From Trichobilharzia szidati (taxonomy: Eukaryota; Platyhelminthes; Trematoda; Strigeidida; Schistosomatidae), in the NCBI GenBank assembly GCA_944472155.2, contig OX235272.1:83892020-83956019 (forward strand): a stretch of DNA of 64,000 nt, given 5' to 3'. A program made the translations under genes and the position numbers. Every line of letters begins with the position of its first letter. Position 1 is the stretch's first letter. A model generated the notes under the pieces. That model saw nothing but the letters and a program-made list of their open reading frames with translations. It had not been told where the DNA came from and made no database searches. This document shows, piece by piece, positions 43,227-55,079 of this stretch.

Positions 43227-45570
43227 ATCCAAATAATAATAATAATTTCTTTATTCCAGAAACAGTACTAGTGGTACAGTGTGGATTTTTCAGCACGTAT
43301 CTACAATATTTGCATCTAATTTTATCAAACATTTAAAAGGAGTATTTCGAAAAAAATAAATATAAAGACAACAACAAGAAAGAAAACACAAAAATAAACA
43401 AAAATAATTTTTAAAAATGCGAAAAAAATTCCAAGAAGTAGAAAGGAAAATAAACAGCATAATAAATAATATCTCAGTATTGGGTAGCGGAAGCTATGAT
43501 ATGATTATGCATGGTGACAGTAAAGCTATTGTCATACAAGAAGTTATGAAATGATATTTAAGAATGTTTATCACCAAGATGATCACTTAATTTCGTTGAA
43601 ACAACACTAAACAATCATAAAATAACATTTCAGGGTTGTTGTTTTGTTTTTTATTGTCAGGTCTAATGCGGTGTTTGTGGTGGTAGTGTGAGTAATCCTG
43701 CATAATACAAAATCTTAAGGGTGACAATGGCGTTCACAACCAATGATTGTCAGTTAATATTGCCGAACAAAAAAAAACAACAACCACAAAAACTAATAAT
43801 TACATGATGGTTAATAACAGGACAATTTTGTACTACTCATAGTGCTAATATATTCGAAACCAGCAGATACACAAAAGAAGGAATAGAGTGAAGTACAAAA
43901 AAGTAAGCCAATGTTAATAATATAGGTAGCTGAATATGTTTAAGAAGGAGTTCACTATAGAATACAAAATAAAGGAGCCTAAAATTATGTTGTTAACAAC
44001 AAAGCAAGTCATAGGTTTCACGCTTAACATTGTCCCTGTCACTTAGAACACGGGCCAAATATGGTATCGTTGAGTTCCTGTACTTGGTTGTACGAGCACA
44101 AATTATTTTATACTGATTTCTAGTTCTACTTGATGAGATACAAGGCGAGAGTTGAGAATAGAGGGGTTGTTGGGGGTCGGAGAGTATGGTTTTAGACCAT
44201 TTTTCGTATGTATTTAGATGCCTTTCAACTAATGTAGTGACGAGCTGACTGAGCTCTACACCACTAGTCCTACTAACTACATTCAACATCCTTCTCAGGA
44301 TAGTATAGTCCTTTTTCAGTAGTCCAGGAAAGACTAACGAGGAGCAGTAAGGTAGAATAGGTAAGAAACAAGAGTTGACAAATTGTGAAAGTAGAGGTTG
44401 GGTGATTCCAGATTGTCTAAGTTTCTTAATGTAGTAGGTTAGACAGAACACTTTCTTAGAAATCGTTAGGATATGAAATGTCCAAGTAAGGTCGGAAGAT
44501 AGAACTAGACCGAGGTATTTTGCATTAGACTTAGTTTCAATTTTAGTCCCCTCAATGCAACAGGCTTCATGAGAACTTACTAGTATTTGTAGATCTCGTT
44601 TATGCCTAAGGGAGAAGTCAATAGTCTGGCAATTTGAGGGATTCAGCATAAGACCATTTAGTTTAGACCACTGACTGATATCCGACAGGAAGCTATTTAA
44701 TTTGAGACAGTCTGACTGAGACTTAATGGGAAACGACACAGACAGGTCATCTGCATATTTGACGAAGTTGATTTCATCTGAAAGAGGTAAATCATGTAAG
44801 AAGAAGGAAAAGAGAAACGGAGAGAGAACAGAACCCTGAGGAACTCCAGCTTCAGTAAGCAAAGGAGAGAAAGATACGCCATTATATACCGTGTACTGCA
44901 TCCTATTAGAGAAGTACGAGTGTAGTCAGTTGATAGCCCAGGGCTCAGTTTGTGTAAGGCTAAGCTTGTTTAACAATACGCCTCTAGGTACAGAGTCGAA
45001 ATCAGATGTATATTCAAGGAACGTACAGCGGACAAACTTGGCCCCTTTGTCTAAGGAGGATACAATGTTGTGATGAAACACAGCAGCAGCGTCCAAAGTA
45101 CTTCTACCCTTTTTGTAAGCAAACTGCTTTGGATCGTTTGAGAAACTTAGGGAGGGAACAAGTTTTAGTAACAATAATTTCTCCATTAGTTTCAAAAAAG
45201 GAGAGGTAATAGCTATAGGTCTAAACTTAGCATTATTACCAGAACCTGACTTGGGTACAGGGATGATTTTAATAACTTTCCACAGAGAAGGTACAACATT
45301 ATTAGAAAAAGAAGTGTTGAAAAGGTTTATAAGTGGGTAACTTAAAATATCAGCACATTTCCTTAGGACAATGGCAGGTATACCATCAGGGCCTAGACTC
45401 TGGGAAGGTTTAAGAGATTTTAAACATTTAAGAACATTAGAAGTTTTAGAACTATTAAAGTCAATGGTCATGTTATTTGCTACATTGAAGCTAAAAGGTA
45501 TATTAGGAGGGCGGATAAAAGATCTATTAAGAGGATTTACATCAATACAGGGGGCACAAGATCATCGTTT
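43227..45570 (-). mobile_element. CR1/SR1-like non-LTR element, RT domain to 3' end
   Basis: Coding at 44926-45471 and 43993-44901 is one frame with a single TGA at a likely Trp codon (AIN then LHSYFSNR). RT blocks: LKSLKPSQSLGPDGIP, VVPSLWKVIKIIPVPKSG, RPIAITSPFLKLMEKLL, KGRSTLDAA, FLEYTSDFDSV (motif A), AGVPQGSVLSPFLF (motif B), FVKYADDLSV (motif C), SNAKYLGLVLSSDLTWTFHI, then the C-terminal domain. About 760 bp of 3' untranslated sequence ends in an (ATT)-type tail next to PLE-b. The endonuclease is missing. It is well preserved from motif 0 to the end. Confidence 0.85.
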
Positions 45571-46005
45571 AATTAATTAAGTGTTACCAATGATGTAACT
45601 TTAAACTGTTCACAGCTGTTTATAATTATAGTGTAAATTGATTTTCGTTTTGAATCGAAATGCCTTATAGTCCTTATTTTTTTCATCATCACAAAATAAC
45701 TATTAAGTAATTATAAAGTTATATTTTGACTTTTTTTTAAGATAATTATGAAACCATTACATAGTACTGTCGGCTCCAGTTGAAAAGATGAAACAACTAC
45801 TTAGACAATATTAGAACAACTGGTCATTCTATCATTTTTATAGAGATCTGAAATGCGTTTTAACGAAGGAGAGAGAGAGAGAGCTGTAAACACCTTTAAT
45901 CTGGCACCATTTAAATGTTACGAAAATTAACTAAATTTCAGATTTGGGTGGCAATAAAATAAAGTGATTACAAATGGAAAATTCCCAATTTTGAATTGTC
46001 AACGA
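45571..46005. other. No recognised gene
   Basis: AT-rich; includes a short (GA)n run near 45870-45885. No family recognised. Confidence 0.3.
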
Positions 46006-46055
46006 AAGACAAAGACGTAATAGCGAAGGAAATTTTCTTTTCAACAAATCCTTTC
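46006..46055 (-). repeat. PLE-f terminal repeat scrap
   Basis: The minus strand contains GTTGAAAAGAAAATTTTCCT and TCGCTATTACG, matching the helix III and cleavage area of the PLE-f hammerhead. The core strand is missing. Confidence 0.45.
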
Positions 46056-46059
46056 CAAC

Positions 46060-47545
46060 ACGAGAGAACCAGGCAGGCTTTAGACCAGGAACACGGTGTA
46101 TTGATTATATCCTCACCCTTGAACGTAGGCATAATTACCAGGGTCCAACAATCGTAATATTTCTTGACCTGAAAGTGGAATTTGATTCCATCGACCGAGA
46201 GGTAGTATGGCAGAATTTAGTTGTGAAGAAAGTGCTGAAAAGCACATTGTTATAATCAAGACACACTACTCAAACTCATAAAGCTGTGTAAGAGCCTTTG
46301 GAGAGTTATAATCTGAAGTGACGATAGCTGATGGTGTCCTTTAGGGAAGACTATTGTTCCCATTTCATCATAGATATACTTATGAAATGGACCACAGCTG
46401 ACTTCAGTGACTTAGGATTTGATTTGTTGTCAGGGAATAGTCTTGTTGGCTTAGAATATGCGAATGATTTGATTTTTTTTGGCGAAGACACCGATAAAAT
46501 GTAGAGCCTTCTGACCAACTTGAGCAGCAGTCGTCCAGTACTTGGCATAAGATTCGATCCCTTTTTCAAATGTAAGATGATGCTACAGGACTAGACTGGA
46601 CTCACTGACTCCTAGCTTAAAGATAGGCAGGAGTGAAGTGGTAGAGCGTGTTGCTGACCACTTCACTTATTTGGGAAGCTGCATCATCCCCAACGGACTG
46701 ATTGATGAGGAAATTTCAGCACGGATGCAAAGAGCCTATTTGGCATTTGCCTGCCAAATTACGCCATCTCCCACGTAGACGTCATATCCAGTTAGCTGTC
46801 GACTAAAGGGCGTGTGTACTGCTCAGCAATCCGTTTCGTCCTCCTTTATTGTCGTGACACCTGACCTTTGAAAGTGGAAGACATAAAAATTCTGGCTAGC
46901 TATTTCTGATCATAGGTGTCTTCATTCTATCTCCCCTGTGAATTCGTATAATAGGGTGAGCACTATTGAGGTTAGGCTTCTGTCAAGCGCTAGTTAAGGA
47001 AGGAGAATCAATCGACGAAGTTGTGGAGTTACAATGACTGAGATGATTCGGACATGTGTTACACATGCTTGCCTAGCCATCGATCGCCTTCCTAGGCAAT
47101 CAGTGTTAGCTGACCGACACAGGACAGATCAGGTTGGAAAAGGGTAAGCTAGTGGTGGTTAAACCAACACATGGCTTCATCAGTCAATCAAATCCACAAC
47201 AGTGAGTTTAAGCCAACCAGCCCACCAGCCACGTAGGGAGGTGTCGGCCACCTGGTTGGGGTTAATCAGGGTGCTGATAACCAGTGGTTGGAGACAATCG
47301 GTAATACACCTGGCTGAAAATCGTTTTCAATGGCTGGTGCAGATGCATTCAGTCTTCGTGGTTTATAATATCCAATAAAATTCGACTCTTCCATATTTCT
47401 GTTCTGTTTACCTCACACTTTTGTTTACTATCTCTTTCTACTGTCTTCTGTTGCTTTGTGTGCTACATGAAGGGAGAGTGGGAACTCGAACTAGTGCACA
47501 TCTGTTCAAATTTCTACGTTGAAAGCAGTCAGTCTTTCCACGAGT
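46060..47545 (+). mobile_element. RTE2 non-LTR element, RT to 3' end
   Basis: Broken coding shows NQAGFRPGTRCIDYILTLER, IVIFLDLKVEFDSIDREVVW (motif A), a LEYANDL-like motif C near 46457, HFTYLGSCIIPNGLIDEEIS, ARMQRAYLAF, HRCLHSISP and a 3' end shared with 60965-61815 in opposite orientation (CTACATGAAGGGAGAGT; GAAAGCAGTCAGTC). This is a different non-LTR family from the RTE copies elsewhere. Many frameshifts; dead. Confidence 0.75.
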
Positions 47546-47589
47546 TATACAATCGTATTTATATTTAACAAGTAATCCATAAAACTAAT

Positions 47590-48245
47590 CATCAGCAAAG
47601 ACAGGACTTCAGATGAACATAAAGAAAACGGAGGTGATGAAGACACCTAATGATCAACAACAACAATAAGTAACAATCACTATCAACGGAAGAAATTCAA
47701 AAGACACCACATTTTCTTCACTTTTCCAGGCAGAATCGTTTCAACTGCAGGGGCTGGCAAGGATGAGGATGTCAAAGTCAGCATAAAAAACAAAATTCAC
47801 ATTTTCAACAGCAATGTTTAGTCAGCCACTTCTTCTATATAGGTCAGAAACTTGATGGGTCACGAAAAGTGTTTCTAACAGTATGCAGACTTATATTAGC
47901 TACAGCTGCCTTCGCCTGATACTGAAGATGAAATCACCGTTCGGAAGATGTTAACTCTGATAATGAGCCAACCAAGAGTCTATGCATAAGCAAATGAAGA
48001 TGGATCGGACACATTCTGAAAGGAACGTTGGATGACATCAAGCGCAAGGTAGGCCCCTGAGTCGAAGGTGAATGGGGAATGGACAGATGGGTATCCGAAG
48101 ATAACTAAGAGTAGATAGTTTAAAAAGGAGTGAGTCCCAATGGGCAATCTTAGTGCCAACTGGGGAGAACTGCAAAGAACAGGAAGAAATGGAGATGTAC
48201 TGTTAAGGCCTTATGTTCCACTTGGAACCCAAAGGTATAATTACT
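47590..48245 (+). mobile_element. RTE-like element, 3' fragment
   Basis: It begins near KTGLQMNIKKTEVMKT and a CAA-rich stretch, followed by degraded C-terminal blocks (KQMKMDRTHSERNVG-type), and ends CTTATGTTCCACTTGGAACC. It contains an internal deletion around 47790. The 3' end touches the 3' end of an inverted SINE-B. Confidence 0.75.
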
Positions 48246-48440
48246 TTTTATTCCTTTACGTTCCCCAGTGGAACATAGGGCTTCAAGCTAGAGCTCTGAA
48301 GTTTCATACCCAACCTTCCGTCTTTACTAATCTTACGACTGGCTTAGTGAGGTAAAGGAGTGCGTCAGCTGGAGACCGAACCCCGAACCATATTAGGCGT
48401 AGTTGGCGAGCATTCTACCGCTGTGCCACCGACGCACTTA
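48243..48440 (-). repeat. SINE-B copy
   Basis: In minus orientation: head TGCGTCGGTGGCACAGCGGT, B-box-like GGTTCGGTCTCC, a shortened body, tail CCTATGTTCCACTGGGGAAC. It lies tail to tail with the RTE fragment on its left. Confidence 0.75.
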
Positions 48441-48519
48441 ACCATGGTAAGGCGAGTGAATGTAGTGCACATGTAATGCTTTTGAACACAGACGTCTAAT
48501 CTCAGGTCTGGATTCACTG

Positions 48520-48850
48520 GTTAAACAAAGTAAACCAATATAAAGGTTTCATGTAATTCAGTACAACAAGAAAGACCAGGTTCGCAGTAAACAGAAACAA
48601 ATCATAGTACCTCATTTCACAGATTATCTGTAACTATAACAATTATCAAAAATTATCAAATGATATACTTCAGTTTTGGAAAATGGCATAGATTAGGGTA
48701 TCCGAAATATCAACATTACAAGTTTCAGCTCAAGTCATCGTCAGCTTTTAAGCATTGCAAAGTAGAAAGCAAGGAAGAGAAGAAGAGAGAAAACAGAAGA
48801 AATAATGAAGACCTCTGTTGTCTATCAGGTTAAGGAACACCTTGGGAAAA
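48520..48850. repeat. PLE-e-type terminal repeat, diverged
   Basis: It follows the order of the left arm of the palindrome at 26884-27240 (AAGACCAGGTTCGCAGTA, ATTTCACAG, ATATACTTCAGTTTT, GCAAAGTAGAAAG, GAAAACAGAAGAAAT). On the minus strand CTGACGA (48738-48744) and GAAA (48723-48726) are present, but the helix II between them is poor. Confidence 0.5.
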
Positions 48851-48959
48851 TTACAACTCAAAATCTCTGTGTGTATCTACTTTTTCATGAATCCCTGTGA
48901 AATGGATTACATCAGACTTAGTCGGTGTGTTCTCCGTAAACGAATACCTAATTACTGTA

Positions 48960-49261
48960 GCGGTAGAAGACAAGAGATTTGGTAAAGGAATGTTTATTTG
49001 GAAACTGGTATCTCTACATAGCCAAATTATGTACACCTTATCTTCGAATCACCATTTGCACGGACCTTCCGTGTCTCGCTACTTTTAGCCTTCCTTCATA
49101 CTGTATGTGTTTCTTTGTGTTCCTTTCACGCTCCCCATGTGTCTTCGCAAGGCTGCATCATTTGCTGTCATCAAACCTATCTCCCTGTTATTTGATGTTT
49201 TCATGCCGATGAACGTCTCTTTACATACTAATCATAAATCTTATCAGTAGCACACGCTACA
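48960..49261 (-). mobile_element. Solo LTR of the gypsy element
   Basis: The reverse complement starts TGTAGCGTGTGCTACTGATA at 49261 and follows the LTR at 37959-38240 (AAAGAGACG, ATCAAATAACAGGGAGATA, GGTGTACATAATTTGGCTAT, AATAAA). No integrase or primer-binding region flanks it. The left edge is uncertain and I found no clear target duplication. Confidence 0.7.
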
Positions 49262-49680
49262 ATACTATTCCGGTTTGGTTGACGAAAGTTAAGCATAGCA
49301 TAACGAAGCCCTCGATTTTTTAAAAACCTTATAGGGTCGGGTCATTTAGCCCCATGTGATTCATCCTTTAAATTTATATACAGGGCTAAAATTCAGTCAC
49401 TCTAATAGCTAACGTTTACTCCACCAATGTATAGCTGAATATTTCCCTATACATGGACAAAAATCTAAACTGTGTATTTACGAACGTTTTACTAAACCCC
49501 TTTCTTCATTTTGGTCACATCAATGTGATTTTTTACTACTTGAATTCATTCCACTTCACTTCATCTTCGCTTTCTTTACTGTTATCATCACAGCACTTTT
49601 AATTTTTTGGCAAAATTTGACATAATTCTAAAGACTTAATACTAATTCACCTAATAAATAATCTTTGAAAAGTTTGAATG
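49262..49680. other. No recognised gene
   Basis: Non-coding; no family recognised. Confidence 0.3.
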
Positions 49681-50102
49681 CGCACTAACATCAGTTAGAG
49701 GACCATTGAATACCAGTCAGCAGGGACTATTTCGTACCAGTCCGGGACTCATCGGTAGCACGCAGCCACCATCAGGGTTCAAACTCACCACCCTCCGATT
49801 GCGAGTCAAGCTCGTAGCCCACTAATTAAGCCGCTGAGACCCGAATCAATAGCCAGTCAGTGAATTCTAATTTCTACCAATGAGTGATTTTAACGCGACC
49901 CACAGTATTTATCTTCACTCCTGACCAGGTGGACTCCACTGGCCACGACTTCTCACTAGAACTGCAGGCAACTTCATCCCGTAGGCAGTCATTATCGATC
50001 ATTATCAGATTAATTTTCAAGTATCAGATTGTCTACTTATCGCAAACGAGGATGAAACATCTGTCAAGTCCTCCCAGTTGGTTTTTCAATGATTCTCTCT
50101 GA
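49681..50102. repeat. SINE-A snap-back copy
   Basis: 49681-50030 is a minus-orientation unit with head and ribozyme-like block (CCGATGAGTCCCGGACTGGT, then ACGAAATAG). The last 60 bases before PLE-e (about 50045-50102) are plus orientation (GAGGATGAAACATCTGTCAA, GTTGGTTTTTCAATGATTCT). Confidence 0.65.
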
Positions 50103-50524
50103 ATATGTACCAAAAAGCTTATGTCTAAAGGGAAAAAATGCTTTAAACAGTGCCATCACCAGGCATTTCCTTGACACCGGTCATGAGGTGGACGTCGAAA
50201 AGTTGTTCAAAATTATCAATAGGCAAAAGAGCTCAATTCGCCTTAAGTTTGCTGAAGCCATTTCCATCAAGCGCCTGAAACCTGATTTATGCCTCCAGAA
50301 AAAAGCGGTTATCAGTCTTTCTTTGCCCTGGTAACTGGATATTTTCACCTCTCTTTCATCTGAATGTGTAATGCTGAAAAGTTTCCATTGTGTATGATTA
50401 TTATTGTTCGGAATAGTGTTTAATATTACATATATATATATGTATATATTATTACTGTATGCATATATTGATCGATTGATTTTTGTTTAAAATGAACTCT
50501 GTGCAAGTATGTTAAAATTGTTTT

Positions 50525-50755
50525 TGTGCGTTGAAGGCATAGCGGTTAGGACGCTCGCCGACCGTGCACATGGTGCGGGGTTCGATCCCCGGCCGATGCA
50601 CTCCTTTACCTCGCTAAGCCAGAAATAATGCTGGTGAAGAGGAGAGGTAAGGCATAAGGCTAGAAACCCCATCCTGTAAAATAAAAACTGCTACGGAAAC
50701 TTCAAGCGACTAGCTTGAAGCCCTATGTTCCACTGGGGAACGTGAAGGAAAAAAA
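50525..50755 (+). repeat. SINE-B inserted in PLE-e 3' region
   Basis: Head AGGCATAGCGGTTAGGACGC, B-box-like GGGGTTCGATCCCC, body with AAACTTCAAGC, tail CCCTATGTTCCACTGGGGAA and an A-rich end. PLE-e sequence is on both sides. Confidence 0.8.
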
Positions 50756-50781
50756 AATTTAATAATGTCTTTGCCCTGTAA

Positions 50782-50831
50782 GCAGCTGACGAGAAGGCAA
50801 CGAAATAAACGATGGTACCACTTTATTCTGC
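50782..50831 (+). ncRNA. Hammerhead ribozyme in PLE-e terminal repeat
   Basis: Helix I is GCAG (50782-50785) with CTGC (50828-50831). The core CTGACGA is at 50786-50792 and a minimal helix II of one G-C pair follows (or it is decayed). GAAA is at 50802-50805, helix III is ATAAA/TTTAT with loop CGATGGTACCAC, and T17 is at 50827. Core bases are all canonical. The weak helix II lowers confidence in activity. Confidence 0.6.
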
Positions 50832-50840
50832 AAAAACTGT

Positions 50841-51940
50841 AGTTCTTGCTTTGTTCAGATTCTCTAACCGATATCGATATGTGATAAAACTTGAAATACA
50901 TGAAATCCTTACAAAAGAACACTTGAAAATCTTTAAAATTTTTATAATTCATCCACTTCAACTCTTCCTCTTTGAACATCATGTTAATTATCTTATTTTT
51001 CTTATCATCTAATGTATATTGACTGAGCACTTCTTTTAATGCCACTTAATACTTTTTTCTGTATAATGTAGATAAGACTGTACAGTTGGTTGAAATTGAA
51101 GTTGTTGAAAAAATAAATATATTTCTCCACTGAACGAAAAAACAAGTATTTTTCTTATAAGATTTCCCAATGCGTTAAAAAAAATCACTAATATGGGTTA
51201 TTATGCAATCAATATAATCTAGGGAGTCAGATATTGATCCTATTGTCTGTGTATAAGCATAGGTTTGGTTAAAAACTTTCAATCTAAAGAATAAACTGAC
51301 CCTCCCTTATGGTATTTTCCTTTCGCCTTCAAGAAATGTACACCAGTAGGCTGAAAATGACCCACAGACGTAATTGAATGGCTAGAATAACTAGAAATGG
51401 GAAATAGGAAATTCAGGTAAGGCAGTAATTCAATTCAAGCAGGCTGTGAAATTAACGTCTTTTGTACATTTGTTCTGCTATCGTTCAAGCATTACAGAAT
51501 GTTATTTACATTCGTTTATTATTATTGTAATCTCAGATAGCCTGAGGCTAATGAGAACATGTAAATAAAGTGCCATTATTTCACAGGGCATATTTAGTCA
51601 TTTTTGTTTTGTCAGACCTAATCAAAAGAAACCACGTGTATGATGTTCTACGCACTTCTTATTTTTCTAAGCTTCTATATAATGGCAGAAATAAGATAAA
51701 CATTATTTGTAAGGTAAGCTAACCTGCTACTTTTATGAGGACTACTGACAGCGAGTTGTCAAAACACTGGTTTTTAATATCACTCCCAATCCAGTAAAGT
51801 ATGGAAACATGCAAGCAACTGAAGTTTGCCACATAAAAACACACACATTGATGAACGTTCACTTTCATCAGTGTAGGTAATGAAGAAAGACTTTTAAGGG
51901 TTCAAGTTTTAATTGATTGAAGATGCCCATTAAAAATGTG
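50841..51940. other. No recognised gene
   Basis: About 1.1 kb of AT-rich non-coding sequence; no family recognised. Confidence 0.3.
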
Positions 51941-52340
51941 AAAACCCGATAAATTCGTCATCAGACTGTACAGTTTCATGAACATAGTCATCAAAGAATT
52001 AGTGTTATTAGCAACATTAATGCTGAATCAATAGTATCGACAGCTGATTACATTTCAAAAGCATCAGTAAGAGAGAGAGATAATATGCGTCAATATAACA
52101 AACACTAAACTGAATATCAGATAATTTAAAGGAAGTAACAGAGAATTAGTGAATTTATAGACTGGACAGCATGTCAGGATAGTCAGTAATAGTGGCTGAA
52201 CCTGTTTCTTTCTCACACAGAGCCCCGGTTGATTTAAGCTTGTATTTTCCAAACAACCAATTGTTATTCCCAAACTAAAAAAATTAGCTAGCCAACTCTA
52301 ACGGTATCTATCAATTCAACTGCTCCTGTAGAACCACTTA
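51941..52340 (-). mobile_element. PLE-d fragment: C-terminus and 3' repeat
   Basis: Minus-strand coding SLNQPGLCVRKKQVQPLLL (about 52195-52245) is the conserved PLE C-terminus. The 3' repeat (51941-52140) matches 21341-21600. On the plus strand 52305-52335 encodes YQFNCSCR, the start of a GIY-YIG domain in the opposite orientation. A CTGATGA word lies at 51970-51976 on the minus strand, without a convincing helix II. Confidence 0.65.
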
Positions 52341-52860
52341 TTCAAGTATTGGTTTGCAGGGATTTGATTGATTGGTTACAGGATTTCATCATGAGCTGAC
52401 ATTGGTTACAGAACCATTGAAAAACCTGGGAGTACTGGACAGCTGTTTCATCCTAAAGCAGTACTCTCAGGTTTTCCAATGGTTCTCCAACCGATGTCAG
52501 CTCATGATGAAATCCTGTAACCAATCAATCAAATCCCTACAAACCAATACTTGAATATCAATGAGATGCTCACTGGCGACTGGCTCTATTCAGGTAGGTA
52601 GTTACCTGGGGTTCCAGTGGGAAGTCGTGACCAGTAGGGTGCAGCAGGTCGGGTGTGAGGACAAATACTCGCCGAAGACATTGGCTAGTGGTATACGAGG
52701 TCGCCTTGTAACCAGAAGGTCCTGGGCTAGAACCGTGGTGGTGAGTGCATACTGGGAAGAGTCCCAAACTAGGACGAAATAGCTGTCCAGTACTCCCAGC
52801 TGGTTTTCCAATGGTTCTCTAACCAATGTCAGCTCATGATGAAATCCTGTAACCAAAGAA
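52341..52860. repeat. SINE-A inverted copy plus unit
   Basis: 52345-52458 is minus orientation. From 52459 the sequence turns to plus orientation and starts at CAGTACTCTC, the predicted cleavage-product 5' end. It continues through a whole unit with tRNA-like head and ends after a second ribozyme-like block (ACTGGGAAGAGTCCCAAA, TAGGACGAAATAGCTGTCC). Confidence 0.75.
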
Positions 52861-52944
52861 CCAGTTATATTGGTTGTTTTTCTAAAAAAATCTCAATTTT
52901 TCATTCTCGGCTACGCTTACCAGTGTGGCTAAATAAAGGTGTTA

Positions 52945-53530
52945 TTTAAACCACCAACAGTTCCGTATAAAATTGTGAGAAATACCCATCAGGACGCTTA
53001 AGAGAAGAGAACAAGAAGTTCAGCAAAGAAATCTTTTTGGCGATTTCATTCACAGAGGTTGTATAATCGCATTCAAATACATAAGTTTACTTAGATACAA
53101 TTATTATTCAATTCCACATAATAACGAGGGAGATTAAGGGTTATTTCCAACTTGATATGAAAGTTCGAGGCTTAGAAACCAAATTACACCAGGATAAGAA
53201 AATAGTTTTCTAACAAATGAAGGTGTGAATGGGATGAGCATGGTAACAAACTGAAAAAAATAGCTTTTTATGACTCAAATGGAAAAAAGGAAGGAAATGA
53301 AAAAACAAAATAACTCAGGAGTCAAACCGAACTAGATCCAGGGTAAATGTAGAGGTTGGACTAGGTTCTTTCGAACACATAGCTCCAGCTTTTCAATGCA
53401 TATGGTGGGGACTTCTGCAGTACAAAGAATTTCTAAACACACTGACTTTGGTAGATTTTGTTTACTTTTTAAATGACTCCGAATGATGAGTCAGTTGAGA
53501 TGCTATGACAGGTGACAGCTTTATTTTAGA
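52945..53530 (-). mobile_element. PLE-f GIY-YIG C-terminus and terminal repeat
   Basis: The left part matches the left arm of the insertion at 35403 (GAACAAGAAGTTCAG, GGCGATTTCATTC). The minus-strand coding from 53530 to 53340 corresponds to its LVNTCHRISTDSSFRVIYKV and IEKPELCIQKKLVQPL segments, with stops. Only one orientation of the terminal repeat is present here. Confidence 0.75.
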
Positions 53531-53745
53531 TCGCCTCATCTAAAGAGACTGCAGAGCCAGATAACCTTGAAGATTCTTTCTCTATTATGCATTGGGTATC
53601 GAATAAACTGTCAAGGGTCTTTAGATATCGAACACTTCAAACAGTAGAGGCCAATGAAATTCGTGTAAACCAACCGGTATAGAAAAGTGCATCGATCATA
53701 TGAATATGTCACTTCACGCATCACTTTGTGTGTCATAACGGTTAG
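53531..53745 (+). mobile_element. PLE-d C-terminal scrap
   Basis: Plus-strand coding AEPDNLEDSFSIMHWVSNKL and FRYRTLQTVEANEIRVNQPV is the end of a PLE GIY-YIG domain. It faces PLE-f on the left and PLE-d on the right, both minus strand. Confidence 0.6.
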
Positions 53746-53749
53746 AAAT

Positions 53750-54375
53750 CGAAAGACTGATTAATGAACAGAGAATATTCCTCAAGATAAATTCATCATG
53801 AGGTTCTACATTTACTTGACAAGAATAATTGAAGAACTATTTTTATTATTATTAACCACATTAATGTTGTTTTAAAATACATTAAAGCAATAGTATCGAC
53901 AGCTGATTACATTTCAAAAGCATCAGTAAGAGAGAGAGAGATAATATGCATTAATATAACATTAATTTGATTGAATATCAGATAAATTAAGCGGATTAAC
54001 ATAAAATTTATGGATTTATTGGTTCCAAAGCAAACCAAGGTACCCTTATTGGCTGGACTCACTTCTTTTGCATACAGAGCTCCGGTTGATTTAAACGAAT
54101 TGTAATGACATCTAATGGTCGCAGTGTTAGGTAAGGTATCTACAGGCCTTTGGTAATTTGTTCAACACCCGATATATATGTTGGAGAAAAATTCTTCAAT
54201 GCTGCTGGCTTTTTAGTCTGTTTCCACAAGGTGGTCCAATGTAAAACTGCTTATGGTTTTACCAACATCTTTATCTAAACACACTGGTTGGTTTTCTTGA
54301 GAACGAAAAATGAGGTTCTTTGAGCAACAGCCGACATAACTGGCTCCACATGAGCACTCGAATCGTCAGATAAAG
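53750..54375 (-). mobile_element. PLE-d fragment: GIY-YIG domain and 3' repeat
   Basis: The minus strand shows FECSCGASYVGCCSK (Cys lead, then YVG for YIG), damaged middle parts, an IRCHYNSFKSTGALYAKE-like C-terminal stretch and the PLE-d 3' repeat down to 53750. Frameshifts break it. A hammerhead-like TGATGA region near 53800 is too degraded to call. Confidence 0.7.
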
Positions 54376-54612
54376 TTAGAGTTGGATAGAGTGGCCTACT
54401 TCGTTTCCGAATTTTGGAATCGCAATCGGTTATGTGGAAAATATAAGCTGCAGTTTACCGGCATTGTACGTATTAGCCAATAAGTGGTCACGAGACATAA
54501 AATTGTGAACAGTGTATATATACAGTGTAACCACGTGAATGAATTCATTTTGTAGTTAAATATGTTTTAGTAATCGGTTCAAGAAGTCCTAACAATTTAT
54601 CTTTATTCAAGT

Positions 54613-54890
54613 ATTGATTTGTAGTCGAAGACACTGTCTAGTGGTCGCGCTGTGTTATGAATTGGCAGAATTTGGAATTCATGGACTAGCTACTGGTTCG
54701 CGTCTTAGTGGCTGAATAGTATACGAACTTGCCTTGTAACCAGAAGGTGCTGGGTTCGAATTCCTGCGGTGGGTGCGTAATGCCAATGAATCCCAAACTA
54801 GGATGGAACAGCTATCCAGTACTCTTAGTTGGTTTGCTAATGGTTCTCTAACCAATATCAGCTCATGATGAAATCATGAACACAGTTTAT
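54613..54890 (+). repeat. SINE-A copy
   Basis: The plus-orientation head GTCTTAGTGGCTGAATAG, B-box-like GGGTTCGAATTCC, and ribozyme-like block (TAATGCCAATGAATCCCAAA, GGATGGAAC) are followed by the body to CAGCTCATGATGAAATC. Confidence 0.75.
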
Positions 54891-55079
54891 CTTTAATTAT
54901 GCAACATTAAGAAGGAATTTTACCTTCTTTTATTTTCTAGTATTAAAAAGTAACTGTCTAATCTGTCCTACAACAAAACAAATACCTGCCGTTATGCAAA
55001 ATTATTATGCAGTGTTATTTCTGTGTATGTATATGGCAAAGTGAAATGTGGGAGGGAAACTGCCTGAAATTTTCTTGGT

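Larger units (their letters stand above)
50103..50840 (+). mobile_element. PLE-e GIY-YIG C-terminus and terminal repeat, with SINE-B inserted
   Basis: An 81-codon frame (50089-50334) gives KSLCLKGKNALNSAITRHFL, DTGHEVDVEKLFKIINRQKS, FAEAISIKRLKPDLCLQKKA and SLPW then stop, the last two thirds of a GIY-YIG domain. The 3' sequence continues to about 50520, is interrupted by SINE-B (50525-50755) and resumes with the hammerhead. Confidence 0.8.

Noticed and set aside
48720..48750. Hammerhead in the diverged PLE-e repeat (CTGACGA and GAAA on the minus strand)
   Set aside because: The bases between core and GAAA do not form a convincing helix II. Noted only inside the repeat entry.
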